Positions 36,845 through 45,593 of a DNA stretch of 64,000 bases are shown here, one piece after another (position 1 is the stretch's first letter; each line of letters starts with the position of its first letter). The notes under the pieces were generated by a model. That model was given only the letters and a program-made list of their open reading frames with translations. It did no database searches and was not told the DNA's origin. Location of the stretch: positions 2,480,001 to 2,544,000 of the forward strand of contig JAPFFF010000008.1 of the NCBI GenBank assembly GCA_039105265.1, in the 5' to 3' direction. The stretch is from Tritrichomonas musculus (Eukaryota > Parabasalia > Tritrichomonadida > Tritrichomonadidae). A program made the position numbers and the translations under genes.

Positions 36845-37846
36845 TTATAAATTATTTTTCTTTTTTTCGTTGTCTATGAAAGTTACGTTTCTGAGAATTA
36901 TTTTTTCCATATCTTTAACACCTCCAAATTGCTTTTCTTTATTTCCATAAATAATGCAATCTTCTAGTATTATCTTAACTAATGTGTTTTGTATAAATAT
37001 TGCTGTGCCATTTTTTGGTGAATCGCAAACATTATTGATCATTAAGCAGTTTTTCAAGAGTGCCGAAGATTTGTACATAAAAGATTGAAAAACAGATCCA
37101 TATTGGCGGCTTGAACAATTTGTAAATGTGACTGAATCAAGAACTGATGATCTTTGAGTCTCTCCTTTTCCAACAGTAGATGTGCGAACTGCTCCATGGC
37201 CAAAAGATGATCTACAACGATCAATGAAGCAGAATGAAATTCGAGGAATTCCACCCCAACATTCAATAGCTCCAACACAAGTTGCCACTTGATTTGTGAA
37301 ATTATTCGAATTAATATTAATAGTTGTTATAGAATCAACGTTCGCATCAAGAAAATACCCGGCACATAAATTTTGGCATAAATTTTCATTGAAAAGACAA
37401 TCAACAATTTTACCTTTGAGAATATCTCCTGCATACACTGCACTACCATAATTTCCTTTGTTTTTGGAAAAAATACAATTCATTATAATTAGATGCGTTG
37501 CCTCTGAATGTATAGCACCTCCTTTAAATCCAGAGCAACTGATAAATTGTAAATTTGATAAGATATGCTTAGATTCATCATTAAGAAAAATTCGTGAGCT
37601 CGATTTCTTATTCGAAATATAAACAGCATGATTTAAAATCGAATCGAATTTTGTATTGAAAACATTGAGAATTACTGGTTCAGAATGAATATAATTATTT
37701 ATTAATTTCTCAAAGATAACTGGTTGAACATGCTTGCAAAAAAGGCATGAATTTAAGCTAAGGCTATCACGATTTTGAAATGAAATAAAAGGTGAATTGG
37801 CTGAATGATTAAATAATACTAACGAAATGAATGTAAAATTCACCAT
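36845..37846 (-). CDS. Pmp-like parallel beta-helix protein
   Basis: 333 residues. Short repeats with GG(A/S) and asparagine at regular spacing (FKGGAIHSEA, CIFSKNKGNYGSAVYAG, CLFNEN, GHGAVRTS, FTNCSSRQYGSVFQS) fit a parallel beta-helix of the Chlamydia-like polymorphic membrane protein type, a large surface family in trichomonads. Unlike full-length members there is no transmembrane segment and the repeat region is short. The first 18 residues are hydrophobic (MVNFTFISLVLFNHSANS) but only a weak signal peptide. It may be a secreted or truncated member. It is divergent from the next gene with only 52 bp between starts. Confidence 0.7.
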   Translation of the reverse strand: MVNFTFISLVLFNHSANSPFISFQNRDSLSLNSCLFCKHVQPVIFEKLINNYIHSEPVILNVFNTKFDSILNHAVYISNKKSSSRIFLNDESKHILSNLQFISCSGFKGGAIHSEATHLIIMNCIFSKNKGNYGSAVYAGDILKGKIVDCLFNENLCQNLCAGYFLDANVDSITTININSNNFTNQVATCVGAIECWGGIPRISFCFIDRCRSSFGHGAVRTSTVGKGETQRSSVLDSVTFTNCSSRQYGSVFQSFMYKSSALLKNCLMINNVCDSPKNGTAIFIQNTLVKIILEDCIIYGNKEKQFGGVKDMEKIILRNVTFIDNEKKKNNL

Positions 37847-37898
37847 TCAAAATATGATAACTTTTTGAATTGACTAAAATTTCTTTTTTACGATCTTT

Positions 37899-40058
37899 AT
37901 GTCTTCTCATCTTGTTTTTCGAGAAAAAAATAAAAATATCACAACAAAATTTGATATAAGTCAAGCATTCCCATCAGAAGAATTAAAATTTTACCCTTTA
38001 TTACAAAGTAATATTAAAATGATAATTGATCCTCATAAATCAAGTAAAAATATCTTAATTTCATTAAGTAACATAACACGAAGACAAATTTATACTTCAA
38101 GTTTTGAAATAGTAATTAGTTTTTACGAAAAAGAAAAAATACCTTATATAGCATCTAATGATATTCAGATTATAAAAAAAGAAAATTGTTATGACATGTT
38201 ATTTAGATTTGATAAAATCAATATTGTATCAAATTTTGTTCAAATATATATATTATATTTACCGCGACTTACAAACGAGTTAAATTTTTATGGAAACGAA
38301 GGCGAGAAACGAATAGAAACTACGTATAAAACCGTTCGCTGCCAGAATATGTACGATATATTAATGACCAATACTGAAAACCAGAGCAAAGTTAGCTTTA
38401 AGACTGCAGAAGAGCCTCCAGTCACCCATATTCGTGTTGTCAAGATTATTGGTGAAAAAATAACAGAAATCCATAAAATCCAGACGAAAGGCAATTTTGA
38501 TGATGGCATTGTCATTCCTAAAGACGAGGAAGGCGGCATGATTTACTGTGGTGTGATTGAAGTTCTATTTCCAAGTGACAGAGAAAAGTGTTTTATCAAA
38601 GAACTGAGTGTAACAGAATACGAATATTCAGATGTTCCAACGATGCCTGCTTACAAGACTCGATACGGTTATGACGATCTGAATGGCAGCATTGTCTTTG
38701 AATTCTTCTTGAAAGAAGAACCATCAGATTGTAAAAACCGATACGAGCACATTGGTGTTGAAATTTGTACAAAATTCGGACGAAGTTTTGAAGTCGGATT
38801 TGGTCACATCTCAACGAAACATCCGATCAACGTCCGATTCACGCCGAAAGACATCAACAATCTTGGAGAATTTTCAGGTGAGAACATTAAATCTATTTGT
38901 TACAGCAACGATCGACTTTATGCTCACTGCGGCTTGCCAATTTCATACGCCTCAAAAGAAGACCAGAAGACATTGACGTTCCTGCGCTGCATTTTTGATC
39001 TTTTTGTTGATAATCCAGACCACTTCAGAGATAAAGTTCAATCGTACATCAGGCGATTCGTATTTGACCCACGAAGTGTGACCATCGGCGACTTCTACGA
39101 CCTTCTCACTGACGATGAAAAAGGCATGAAAAAAGAAGGATGGTGGAAGAAGTTGTCCAAAAAAGTCACGCTTTCAACATTTGAATTTACACAGCCGAAA
39201 TCAAATTTGAAAAGCATCATGTATCGTCTTATGAAGCCAACAAAAGAAGGCGGCAGCACAACTTACAACTTCTTAATCCCGGACAACTGCAGCAAGAACT
39301 ACCTCGAAAATGGAGTGACGATAGGGAAAGGAACAGGCAGCTTCTATTCGTGCGTTCAAGAAGAAAGCTTCGGCTCTTTTAAAATTAAAAGGCGGGACGA
39401 AGCAAGCAATTATAACATCAAGGCTTACTTGTTCATTAGAGATAGTGACTACGATTCAGAGCAGCCTTTTTATGACTATTACGAGAACAGAGAAAAGTGC
39501 CTCTTTTACGCATCAGAGTCATTTCTATCGTTCCGCCCACTGTCCGCGCATCCGCCGTTCATCGCGAGCTTTGACTACTTCAAAGTCGAATTGACAAAAG
39601 AAATTGAAAAACCGATTCTTTACTTCAAATTCAAAATTGGAGATGAAACGAACGAACCAGAATTCTGTGAAAGCATGTCACAAATGACAGTTGTTGACAA
39701 GGAGAAGTTCTTTGAAGATAAAAATAATAAAAATCTGCGTCTTTTCCCAATTGTCCTGTCACGTGAGGAAGTCCCAGAAGGATATAAAGGAAGTGAAGAA
39801 GAAGTCAAAACAGGCAGCACGTATCTGTGCATTGATATGAGTGAATATGACAGTGAAACGAAACTTTCATTCGCCGTCTCTTTTGACTTGTGTGAAGATC
39901 AAAACTTCTTTGTTCCAAAATTTATCGAACAAAGAGATGATGGAAAAGAAATTTATTCCATCACAATTGAACATGTAACTGTTTCTTTGAAAGTCATGAT
40001 AAGTGACTATGGAGAAGGAGAGGAAGAAGAAGAAGAAGAAGCAATAATTGAAGACTAA
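37899..40058 (+). CDS. 719-residue protein of unknown function with an acidic C-terminus
   Basis: No family is recognised. There is no signal peptide, membrane segment or repeat. The sequence is a mix of strands and helices, and the last 20 residues include seven consecutive Glu. The first 130 codons are as AT-rich as the neighbourhood. From about 38300 to 40000 the gene uses many more GC-ending codons (AAC, GAC, AAG, CTC), which is unusual here and is shared by the BTB-F5/8C gene at 58487. High expression or a different origin could explain this. Confidence 0.75.
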   Translation: MSSHLVFREKNKNITTKFDISQAFPSEELKFYPLLQSNIKMIIDPHKSSKNILISLSNITRRQIYTSSFEIVISFYEKEKIPYIASNDIQIIKKENCYDMLFRFDKINIVSNFVQIYILYLPRLTNELNFYGNEGEKRIETTYKTVRCQNMYDILMTNTENQSKVSFKTAEEPPVTHIRVVKIIGEKITEIHKIQTKGNFDDGIVIPKDEEGGMIYCGVIEVLFPSDREKCFIKELSVTEYEYSDVPTMPAYKTRYGYDDLNGSIVFEFFLKEEPSDCKNRYEHIGVEICTKFGRSFEVGFGHISTKHPINVRFTPKDINNLGEFSGENIKSICYSNDRLYAHCGLPISYASKEDQKTLTFLRCIFDLFVDNPDHFRDKVQSYIRRFVFDPRSVTIGDFYDLLTDDEKGMKKEGWWKKLSKKVTLSTFEFTQPKSNLKSIMYRLMKPTKEGGSTTYNFLIPDNCSKNYLENGVTIGKGTGSFYSCVQEESFGSFKIKRRDEASNYNIKAYLFIRDSDYDSEQPFYDYYENREKCLFYASESFLSFRPLSAHPPFIASFDYFKVELTKEIEKPILYFKFKIGDETNEPEFCESMSQMTVVDKEKFFEDKNNKNLRLFPIVLSREEVPEGYKGSEEEVKTGSTYLCIDMSEYDSETKLSFAVSFDLCEDQNFFVPKFIEQRDDGKEIYSITIEHVTVSLKVMISDYGEGEEEEEEEAIIED

Positions 40059-40387
40059 AATATGACAGTTTTGTAAACTTCTGTATTTTAAATGACTCTA
40101 TTGAATTTTTGTTTTAACATATTGAAATTTTTGTGACTAAAAAATGAAGATCTTTTTTTAAAAAAAATTATCAAAATAGATAATATTGTTATTCATCCAT
40201 ATATGCTTTCATTCTGTTTTAAAATTAATGGCATTCGTTTATAAATTAATATTTGAAATGTGAATTTTAAAACTGGATTATAAGGATTAGAACATCTCCT
40301 TTCTCTCATAAATCGTATTCATAATTATCATGAAATTATAATAAAGTAATCGTATTCATAATTATCGAATTATAAATCATGTGTTGT
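40059..40387. other. Intergenic region with an 18-bp direct repeat
   Basis: Contains ATCGTATTCATAATTATC at 40312-40329 and again at 40349-40366. This repeat lies just outside the iteron-like array and may mark the end of the accessory cassette. No gene is seen. Confidence 0.45.
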
Positions 40388-40600
40388 ACTCGCATATGAT
40401 GTATTAGCATATGATGTAATCGATAGGATATATTCGATAAGTTGCATCCGATACGATGTATTCGATATGATGTATCCGCATATGATGTAATCGATAAGAT
40501 ATATCCGCATATGATGTATCTGTATATGATATATCCGCATATGATGTATTCGTATATGATGAATCCGCATATGTTGCATCTGTATATGATGTTATCGATC
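40388..40600. repeat. Iteron-like tandem array, 14-15 bp unit
   Basis: About fourteen imperfect copies of ATCCGCATATGATGT in direct orientation, some a base shorter and some with CGATA in place of CGCAT. CATATG is itself a palindrome, so each unit has a small inverted repeat. The array is just downstream of the 121-residue ORF. Direct repeats of this size beside an initiator-like gene resemble the binding arrays of replication initiator proteins, but they could also be an ordinary minisatellite. Confidence 0.8.
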
Positions 40601-40633
40601 AAAATTAGATATGTTACCAAAGGAGTGATTCAC

Positions 40634-40999
40634 TTAGTATTTGGATTGTATTCTAGTGACATACTTAAACGATTTTGTGTGTGGATCATAGTATCTGGGC
40701 TTGTAAGTATATGAGTCACTCTCTTCTGGTTTGGTAGTACTCTGTCGTGGAACTGTTCGTGATACGTTACATAGTTTGCCATTACGTTTGGTAAATCGTT
40801 TTGTCGATTGTGGTATATCTTCATTAAGTGTTATACTATCGAACTTACTAGCATTTGGATTAAGACGAAAAAGAGTGTTGAGGGTCTTATAATCTTGTTT
40901 AGCTGCCAACTCGGTGATAGCTCGTTTAAGTAATGAAAAGTCATCGGTAGTGTATAACTCTTCGAGAGTTGGTTGTGATGGATTCTTGTTCTTACTCAT
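40634..40999 (-). CDS. Small basic protein of the cassette, unknown
   Basis: 121 residues, basic in the second half (KRFTKRNGKL, RYYDPHTKSFKYVTRIQSKY), which suits nucleic-acid binding. The N-terminal half is a predicted helical domain (LEELYTTDDFSLLKRAITELA). The start is 54 bp after the stop of the 160-residue ORF in the same direction. No family is recognised. Confidence 0.5.
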   Translation of the reverse strand: MSKNKNPSQPTLEELYTTDDFSLLKRAITELAAKQDYKTLNTLFRLNPNASKFDSITLNEDIPQSTKRFTKRNGKLCNVSRTVPRQSTTKPEESDSYTYKPRYYDPHTKSFKYVTRIQSKY

Positions 41000-41053
41000 T
41001 TCGATGGAATTAAACTTACATGTTTATAACACAAAAACAATACTATATTCACA

Positions 41054-41536
41054 TTATAACACGAACGATACTAGCTTTCGTTTAGCAACTGGATGTCTCT
41101 TTTCGATACTTGTAACAACTTTAAACACACTCTCTCGATCTTTCAATATATCATCCATCCACTTGTTGGACTTGCATTCGACGATATTATCGTTAATTCG
41201 ACATTTAAGTAAGTATGTACATTTCCAATCGTAACAATCTAGTACTTCGACGACATCACCTTCTTTAACTATCTCATCGATCTTATGAAGCTTATTACTG
41301 TTAATATACTTGTGTTTAAAGAACTCGTCGTAGATGTATTCTTTCGCCATCGATCGACTATATTCTGCATCTGCAGTAGAGTTTTCATATACCTCATCAT
41401 TATCGTCGAATACATCTACTACATCCATTACTGGTCGTAGATTCTTGGTCTTTTTGTATGCTGTTCCATGCTTTTCGATAATGAAACACCATTTACTAGT
41501 ATCTCTACCACAGATCTTATTGGTTTCGTCTATCAT
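41054..41536 (-). CDS. 160-residue cassette protein, unknown
   Basis: The ATG directly follows the stop codon of the 649-residue ORF, with no spacer, as in co-transcribed or virus-like gene sets. The middle is acidic (VVDVFDDNDEVYEN). The second half is a mix of strands and charged helices (GDVVEVLDCYDWKCTYLLKCR), possibly an SH3- or Tudor-like barrel, though this is only a guess from the alternating pattern. No family is recognised. Confidence 0.5.
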   Translation of the reverse strand: MIDETNKICGRDTSKWCFIIEKHGTAYKKTKNLRPVMDVVDVFDDNDEVYENSTADAEYSRSMAKEYIYDEFFKHKYINSNKLHKIDEIVKEGDVVEVLDCYDWKCTYLLKCRINDNIVECKSNKWMDDILKDRESVFKVVTSIEKRHPVAKRKLVSFVL

Positions 41537-43486
41537 CTACCATTCGTCATATAGTAAAGAAGATCGATCTACACCTCCGCGATTATAGATGAAGTCTTTC
41601 AATTCTCGATCTGCTGAGTATAACAATAACGGAGTCGATGTTGTCAATCTATTATCTGGACTAACGGCTAGTAGATATCGTGTACGACACTTGGTAGATA
41701 TATCTCGAAACCCATACACGTACATCTTAACGTTATCTTCCATGTCTAACAATCTCTTGTAATACGTTTTCGGTTTCATTAACTCGGTTATTAAGCAATT
41801 ACGTAGATGCATACGCAACTGTTTAGACGCTTGTATCTCTTCTTGTAGCTTGTCATAACTATCATTAATGGTTTTCACTACGGAATCTACTTTATCGTTA
41901 TCTGCTTTAACAGACTTAATCGTAACATTGTGTTTCTTCATAAACATCTTCTCATCTTCTAACTCTTTCAAATATTGTTGTTCAATAGTGTTTCTCTTTT
42001 CGGTGAGAATAAAATAGACCGTGGAATTGATGAACTTAATCGGTACGTTATCGGTTTTAAGTGTCGATATATTCTTGGCGTTAATTACTCTAAATTTTGT
42101 TATCAAGGTATCTTCTAAGTTGGTCGTATTAAGCTCATCTAGCTTGCATATTGGAGCAAATCGTTTATTACCATTCGTTAAGTATGTTACGAGCTCATCT
42201 AATTCGAATCGTTTAGTAATATTCGGTACGAGAACTTTCTCGTAACAGCGTTCTCTTATTATTAAATCGTCATTATCTCGCTTACTTGTAACCACTAGTA
42301 TTGGAAGATTAAAACTAAATAGTTTAAGTACATTGTTTATGTAATTATCGGTAATGTTGTACATGTAGAATCCAATTACCTTGCCGGTAATGTCGTTAAC
42401 GAAGTATGAGAACAGTGCTATTTTGTTATCTAAATCGACGACGAGTAAATTATATGCTAGTTTGTTTAACACAGACTTCCATTGGTTGTTAATGGGATTG
42501 TGATAGATTAACTCTTGTGGAAGTAGTTCGGTGAGATAGTTAAGATGGTTGTGGATATACTCTTCACTAACAGCATTGTTGTTTATATAGAACGTTATCT
42601 CCAATCGCAATAAACCTGTATCCAAACTATCGTTAATGCTGTTCCGTAACTGCTCATCTGGATTGTATAACCAATCCGATATATGTGATCCGATCTTACC
42701 TCTAACGGATGGACTCTCAATAGATTGGACGAACTTGTTATAGAACTTATATCTAACTTTACCGTGTTCTGTGTTATGGATGAAGGTAAGACAGTTCTTG
42801 CCAACTAGTTTGTCGTTATCCATAATTACGTAGTCGTCATCGTTATTGGAACCTTCCATAACATAATCGTTATTGTCTATTAGATACTGGATCACATCTT
42901 CTTTGTTAATAACACCAGCGAAATCTTGGGTGAAGTCGATATCGTTAATGTATATACCTTTATCGTTAAAGGATTTAATAGCTTCTTCGTTAGTAATTAA
43001 TGCGAATACATCGTTAACTGGAATCGCTGGTAATGCGACTTTAATGTACTGTTTATAGTATTCACCTTCTTTGCTACTATACGTCGGTTTAATATATCGT
43101 TTGTTAACGTTAATATCATGGGATTGTAATATTCGTTTAATCTTCGACGTATGTTCTGCGAGGTACTTCGATAGATAATCGTTCTTTTTCTTGTTATGCG
43201 GATCTATTGGAACCATGTAATAGAAGATAACGTTGTCGCAGAATCTATTACTTAATGGATTAAGTTTATGGTTGTTAGTAGATCTTTCTGTGTAATCTAT
43301 ATCGGATATATCGTTCCAGTTAATCGTTTTTGTGAGATTATACAACATCGTTTCCGGTTTAACGTTCTTGCACAGTACATGCTTTAACGGAATCGTTATC
43401 AAATATGAGCTAATATCGTTTATAGTAATCTCTTTATGAGTGTGGAAGTCGAGTTCGAATAATCTGGCTTCTTCTTCGTGGTTCAT
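41537..43486 (-). CDS. Rep-like protein of the cassette (replication-initiator layout)
   Basis: 649 residues. Around residues 185-300 the sequence has IDFTQDFAG, then VGKNCLTFIHN, RYKFYNKFVQSIE, KIGSHISDWLYNP and GLLRLEITFY. The order of an aspartate-rich DxTxD strand, a YNK motif, an invariant-looking Glu and an LRxEIT strand resembles replication initiator proteins of the phage gene-II type and Rep proteins seen in some eukaryotic elements. FHTHKEI near the N-terminus could be an HUH-like pair, but its distance from YNK makes this unsure. The C-terminal third is charged and partly coiled coil (IEQQYLKELEDEKMFMKKH). I infer an element-encoded replication or integration protein; the family is not identified. 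Confidence 0.55.
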   Translation of the reverse strand: MNHEEEARLFELDFHTHKEITINDISSYLITIPLKHVLCKNVKPETMLYNLTKTINWNDISDIDYTERSTNNHKLNPLSNRFCDNVIFYYMVPIDPHNKKKNDYLSKYLAEHTSKIKRILQSHDINVNKRYIKPTYSSKEGEYYKQYIKVALPAIPVNDVFALITNEEAIKSFNDKGIYINDIDFTQDFAGVINKEDVIQYLIDNNDYVMEGSNNDDDYVIMDNDKLVGKNCLTFIHNTEHGKVRYKFYNKFVQSIESPSVRGKIGSHISDWLYNPDEQLRNSINDSLDTGLLRLEITFYINNNAVSEEYIHNHLNYLTELLPQELIYHNPINNQWKSVLNKLAYNLLVVDLDNKIALFSYFVNDITGKVIGFYMYNITDNYINNVLKLFSFNLPILVVTSKRDNDDLIIRERCYEKVLVPNITKRFELDELVTYLTNGNKRFAPICKLDELNTTNLEDTLITKFRVINAKNISTLKTDNVPIKFINSTVYFILTEKRNTIEQQYLKELEDEKMFMKKHNVTIKSVKADNDKVDSVVKTINDSYDKLQEEIQASKQLRMHLRNCLITELMKPKTYYKRLLDMEDNVKMYVYGFRDISTKCRTRYLLAVSPDNRLTTSTPLLLYSADRELKDFIYNRGGVDRSSLLYDEW

Positions 43487-43695
43487 GTTTCATTTAAAGT
43501 AAAAAAGTTGCATTCCTAGATGATCTTGTGCTAGTTCAATACAGTAGTAAGAATAAAAAAGTTAAATTAAAATTGGTTTAGAATAGTTGGATCGTTTATG
43601 ATAAGTTCGTTGGTAATATACATTTATGATAAGTTCGCTGGTGATGTTGTTCGTTAATGATCGACTCTTAACGATACAAACCAAAAATAATAGAC
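43487..43695. promoter_or_regulatory. Leader region with repeated motifs upstream of the Rep-like gene
   Basis: TTTATGATAAGTTCG occurs at about 43597 and again at about 43623. On the minus strand the motif AACTTTTTT followed by A lies before the Rep-like start and twice more (near 43500, 43556 and 43917), always ahead of an ORF of the cassette. It may be a shared promoter or leader element. Confidence 0.35.
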
Positions 43696-43902
43696 CTACT
43701 GCGCAGATGATCCTACGCAAGTGACCATTCGAGGGGTCTTTTGACTTGTACTGAAGAAGTAGACTCGTTTACGGAACATATGTGCTCCATTACAAGTAGA
43801 CCATATTCGTTTAATATCATTCGGATACCTATCTGGAGTAATGAAATGATAACTCTCTGGTTTAAACCCGAAATCGTCATAGTACGTGAAGTACTCACTC
43901 AT
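43696..43902 (-). CDS. 68-residue cassette protein, unknown
   Basis: A small ORF at the head of the cassette with composition like the others. It is aromatic-rich at the start (MSEYFTYYDDFGFKPESYHF) and basic later (RKRVYFFSTSQKTPR). An AACTTTTT motif lies directly upstream of its ATG, as for the Rep-like gene. It is too short for a family call and may be chance coding. Confidence 0.35.
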   Translation of the reverse strand: MSEYFTYYDDFGFKPESYHFITPDRYPNDIKRIWSTCNGAHMFRKRVYFFSTSQKTPRMVTCVGSSAQ

Positions 43903-44099
43903 TTGGAATGAAGATAAAAAGTTAAATGATTATCGATAGCGTTGTCGTTTACAAGTGATCGGTGGAGCTATAGTTTTGGACTATCATAAGGGGTCAGCGA
44001 TGGCGGAAATGGATGATCCACGCGTTAGACTGGGCGGAGGATACATAGTATCCGAAGCACAGCCTAATACATCTACTATTGTGATTGTTGCAGGTAACC

Positions 44100-44768
44100 T
44101 TTCTTCTTCTTTGTATCCATCTTCTTTCTAAGCTCGAGATTCATATTCTTCTTCTTAATCATCAGAAATTACAATGGTCTCTTGCTTTCTGGCATCTTGC
44201 TGTTTTCTAGCTTCCTCGAGTTTTATTGCATATTCGAGTTTTTATGACTCCCACTCCCCACCCTCGCTTTTTGGCTTAGATTTCCTTTTTCTTCTCCTTT
44301 CGCTGTTTATGCCATTCAAGGAAACTTATTCTATCTTCTTCATTCATCTGGCAATAATATGCAGGGAGGTCTTGCTTTTCTTCTTCTTGGCTTCTTTTGG
44401 GAGTATCCGATCTACTTTGGACTTTGTGAGATTCGAACGTAACTGGCATTTTGTCATTTTTGGGATTGAAACTAATTTCTTTGCTAGTTCAGTTATGGAG
44501 GCCTCATCATTTTTTGGGATACTATCAAAAATATCATCTGACTGGGGGTCATCAGAGTTAAAGGGTTTCAATTGCTTTCAACTTTTTTAACTTGGAACAT
44601 AATAGGCATCTGGATCTTATTATCTTCTGGACTGGAACTTATTTCTTTTGCTAGCTCATGTATGGATTCTTCATCATTAATATTCGGGAGACTAGTATTG
44701 ATATCATCTGATCCGGGGTCATCAGAGTTGCAGGTAGAGGACTTGTTGGACATTCTTGTTGTAGACAA
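44100..44768 (-). pseudogene. Decayed gene with a duplicated acidic module, family unknown
   Basis: The minus strand has two related modules: CNSDDPGSDDINTSLP with ELAKEISSSPE (44568-44768) and FNSDDPQSDDIFDSIP with ELAKKLVSIPK (44344-44571). They are followed by a charged helical stretch (RISFLEWHKQRKE, then LEYAIKLEEARKQQDARKQ) that continues to about 44100. The frame is interrupted several times. The source could be a host gene or an element gene; it is treated as a fossil and its family cannot be named. Confidence 0.45.
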
Positions 44769-45027
44769 GTATTAAAATGATTTTTTTTCTAGTTATATCA
44801 CATATTTAACGTATATACAGAAAAACTTGAAGATGGAAAGTTTTTCTTTGAAAAATAATGAAAATAGAGAATATTTTACAAAAACAAACACCCCCAAGTG
44901 AAAGAAACTCATCTGAATATAAAATAAATAAATACCTCTCTAAAATTTTTCTCGACTAGAAGCAAAGCCAGGTACTCAAGAAAAAATTGGTTAAATTCTC
45001 TATACAAATTTTCGGGTGTATTTTTTG

Positions 45028-45119
45028 TACCAAAAATCTACCAAAAAACCAAATATGTTCTCAAAAAGTTCCGAATTTATGACAAATACCAATTTTTTAG
45101 GAAAATACCAAAAATCTAC

Positions 45120-45166
<47 letters not shown>

Positions 45167-45593
45167 TGAAAAAGTGAATTTTTATTCAAAAAGTTGATAC
45201 AATTTTGAGAGGTTGGGGGAGGAAAAAGGGGAAAGGCTAGGGAAGGGGGAAAGGAGGGGGCGGCCGATCAGACCCCCTCCCCCGGAGGGAGCCAGGGCGG
45301 CCTTGAGCACCCTAAATGTAGCAATTACGAGCGCAGCGAAGTATTTGCGTCAGCCACTACGAAGTAGTGGCTAATAATTTCGGAAAAAATATAGTTTAAA
45401 AAATAATTTTTCATAAAAATAGCATGCATCAAAAACATTTTTTTACATCATTAAAAATGCACATCAATTTTGAGTAGAATCATTGAAAAAAATCTATTGA
45501 TATTTTTTTTTTATTTTTTGGTAAATTTTTGGCATTTTCCTAAAAATTTGGTATTTGTCAAAAATTTGGTTTTTTTTGGTAGATTTTTGGTAA
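45028..45593. repeat. Fold-back element: inverted arms around a GC-rich core
   Basis: Left arm 45028-45120 and right arm 45515-45593 are inverted copies. Bases 45075-45120 match the reverse complement of 45520-45565 at roughly nine in ten positions, and the outer ends share ACCAAAAATCTACC. A 43-base A run (45121-45163) sits just inside the left arm. The core contains an unusually GC-rich tract (about 45210-45310) and a perfect 9 bp hairpin AGCCACTAC-GAA-GTAGTGGCT at 45352-45372. It is probably a non-autonomous element of unknown class. No target-site duplication could be confirmed. Confidence 0.65.

Larger units (their letters stand above)
40312..43960 (-). mobile_element. Candidate mobile cassette with Rep-like protein and iteron-like array
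   Basis: A compact run of four minus-strand ORFs (68, 649, 160 and 121 residues), two of them directly abutting, with a tandem array of 14-15 bp units beyond the last ORF. The DNA is less AT-rich than its surroundings, with many TCG, CGA and GTTAACG words, so it looks foreign. No reverse transcriptase, DDE transposase, capsid or DNA polymerase motif is seen. The reading frames look whole. The boundaries are estimates: the left one from an 18 bp direct repeat at 40312 and 40349, the right one from a composition change near 43960. The family is unknown. Confidence 0.55.

Noticed and set aside
40370-40714. Several frames through the 14-15 bp repeat array (IIYRYIICGYI or HHMRIHHI type)
   Set aside because: They are translations of the tandem DNA repeat and lack any other support.
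40312-43960. Cassette as a Polinton/Maverick or retroelement
   Set aside because: No protein-primed polymerase, retroviral-type integrase, capsid or reverse transcriptase motif is visible, and no long terminal repeats were seen, so no such family is assigned.
44000-44131. 43-codon plus-strand frame starting MAEMDDPRVRLGGGY
   Set aside because: It has a plausible start and a composition like the cassette, but it is short, opposite to the other genes and overlaps the decayed gene. Not supported as a gene.
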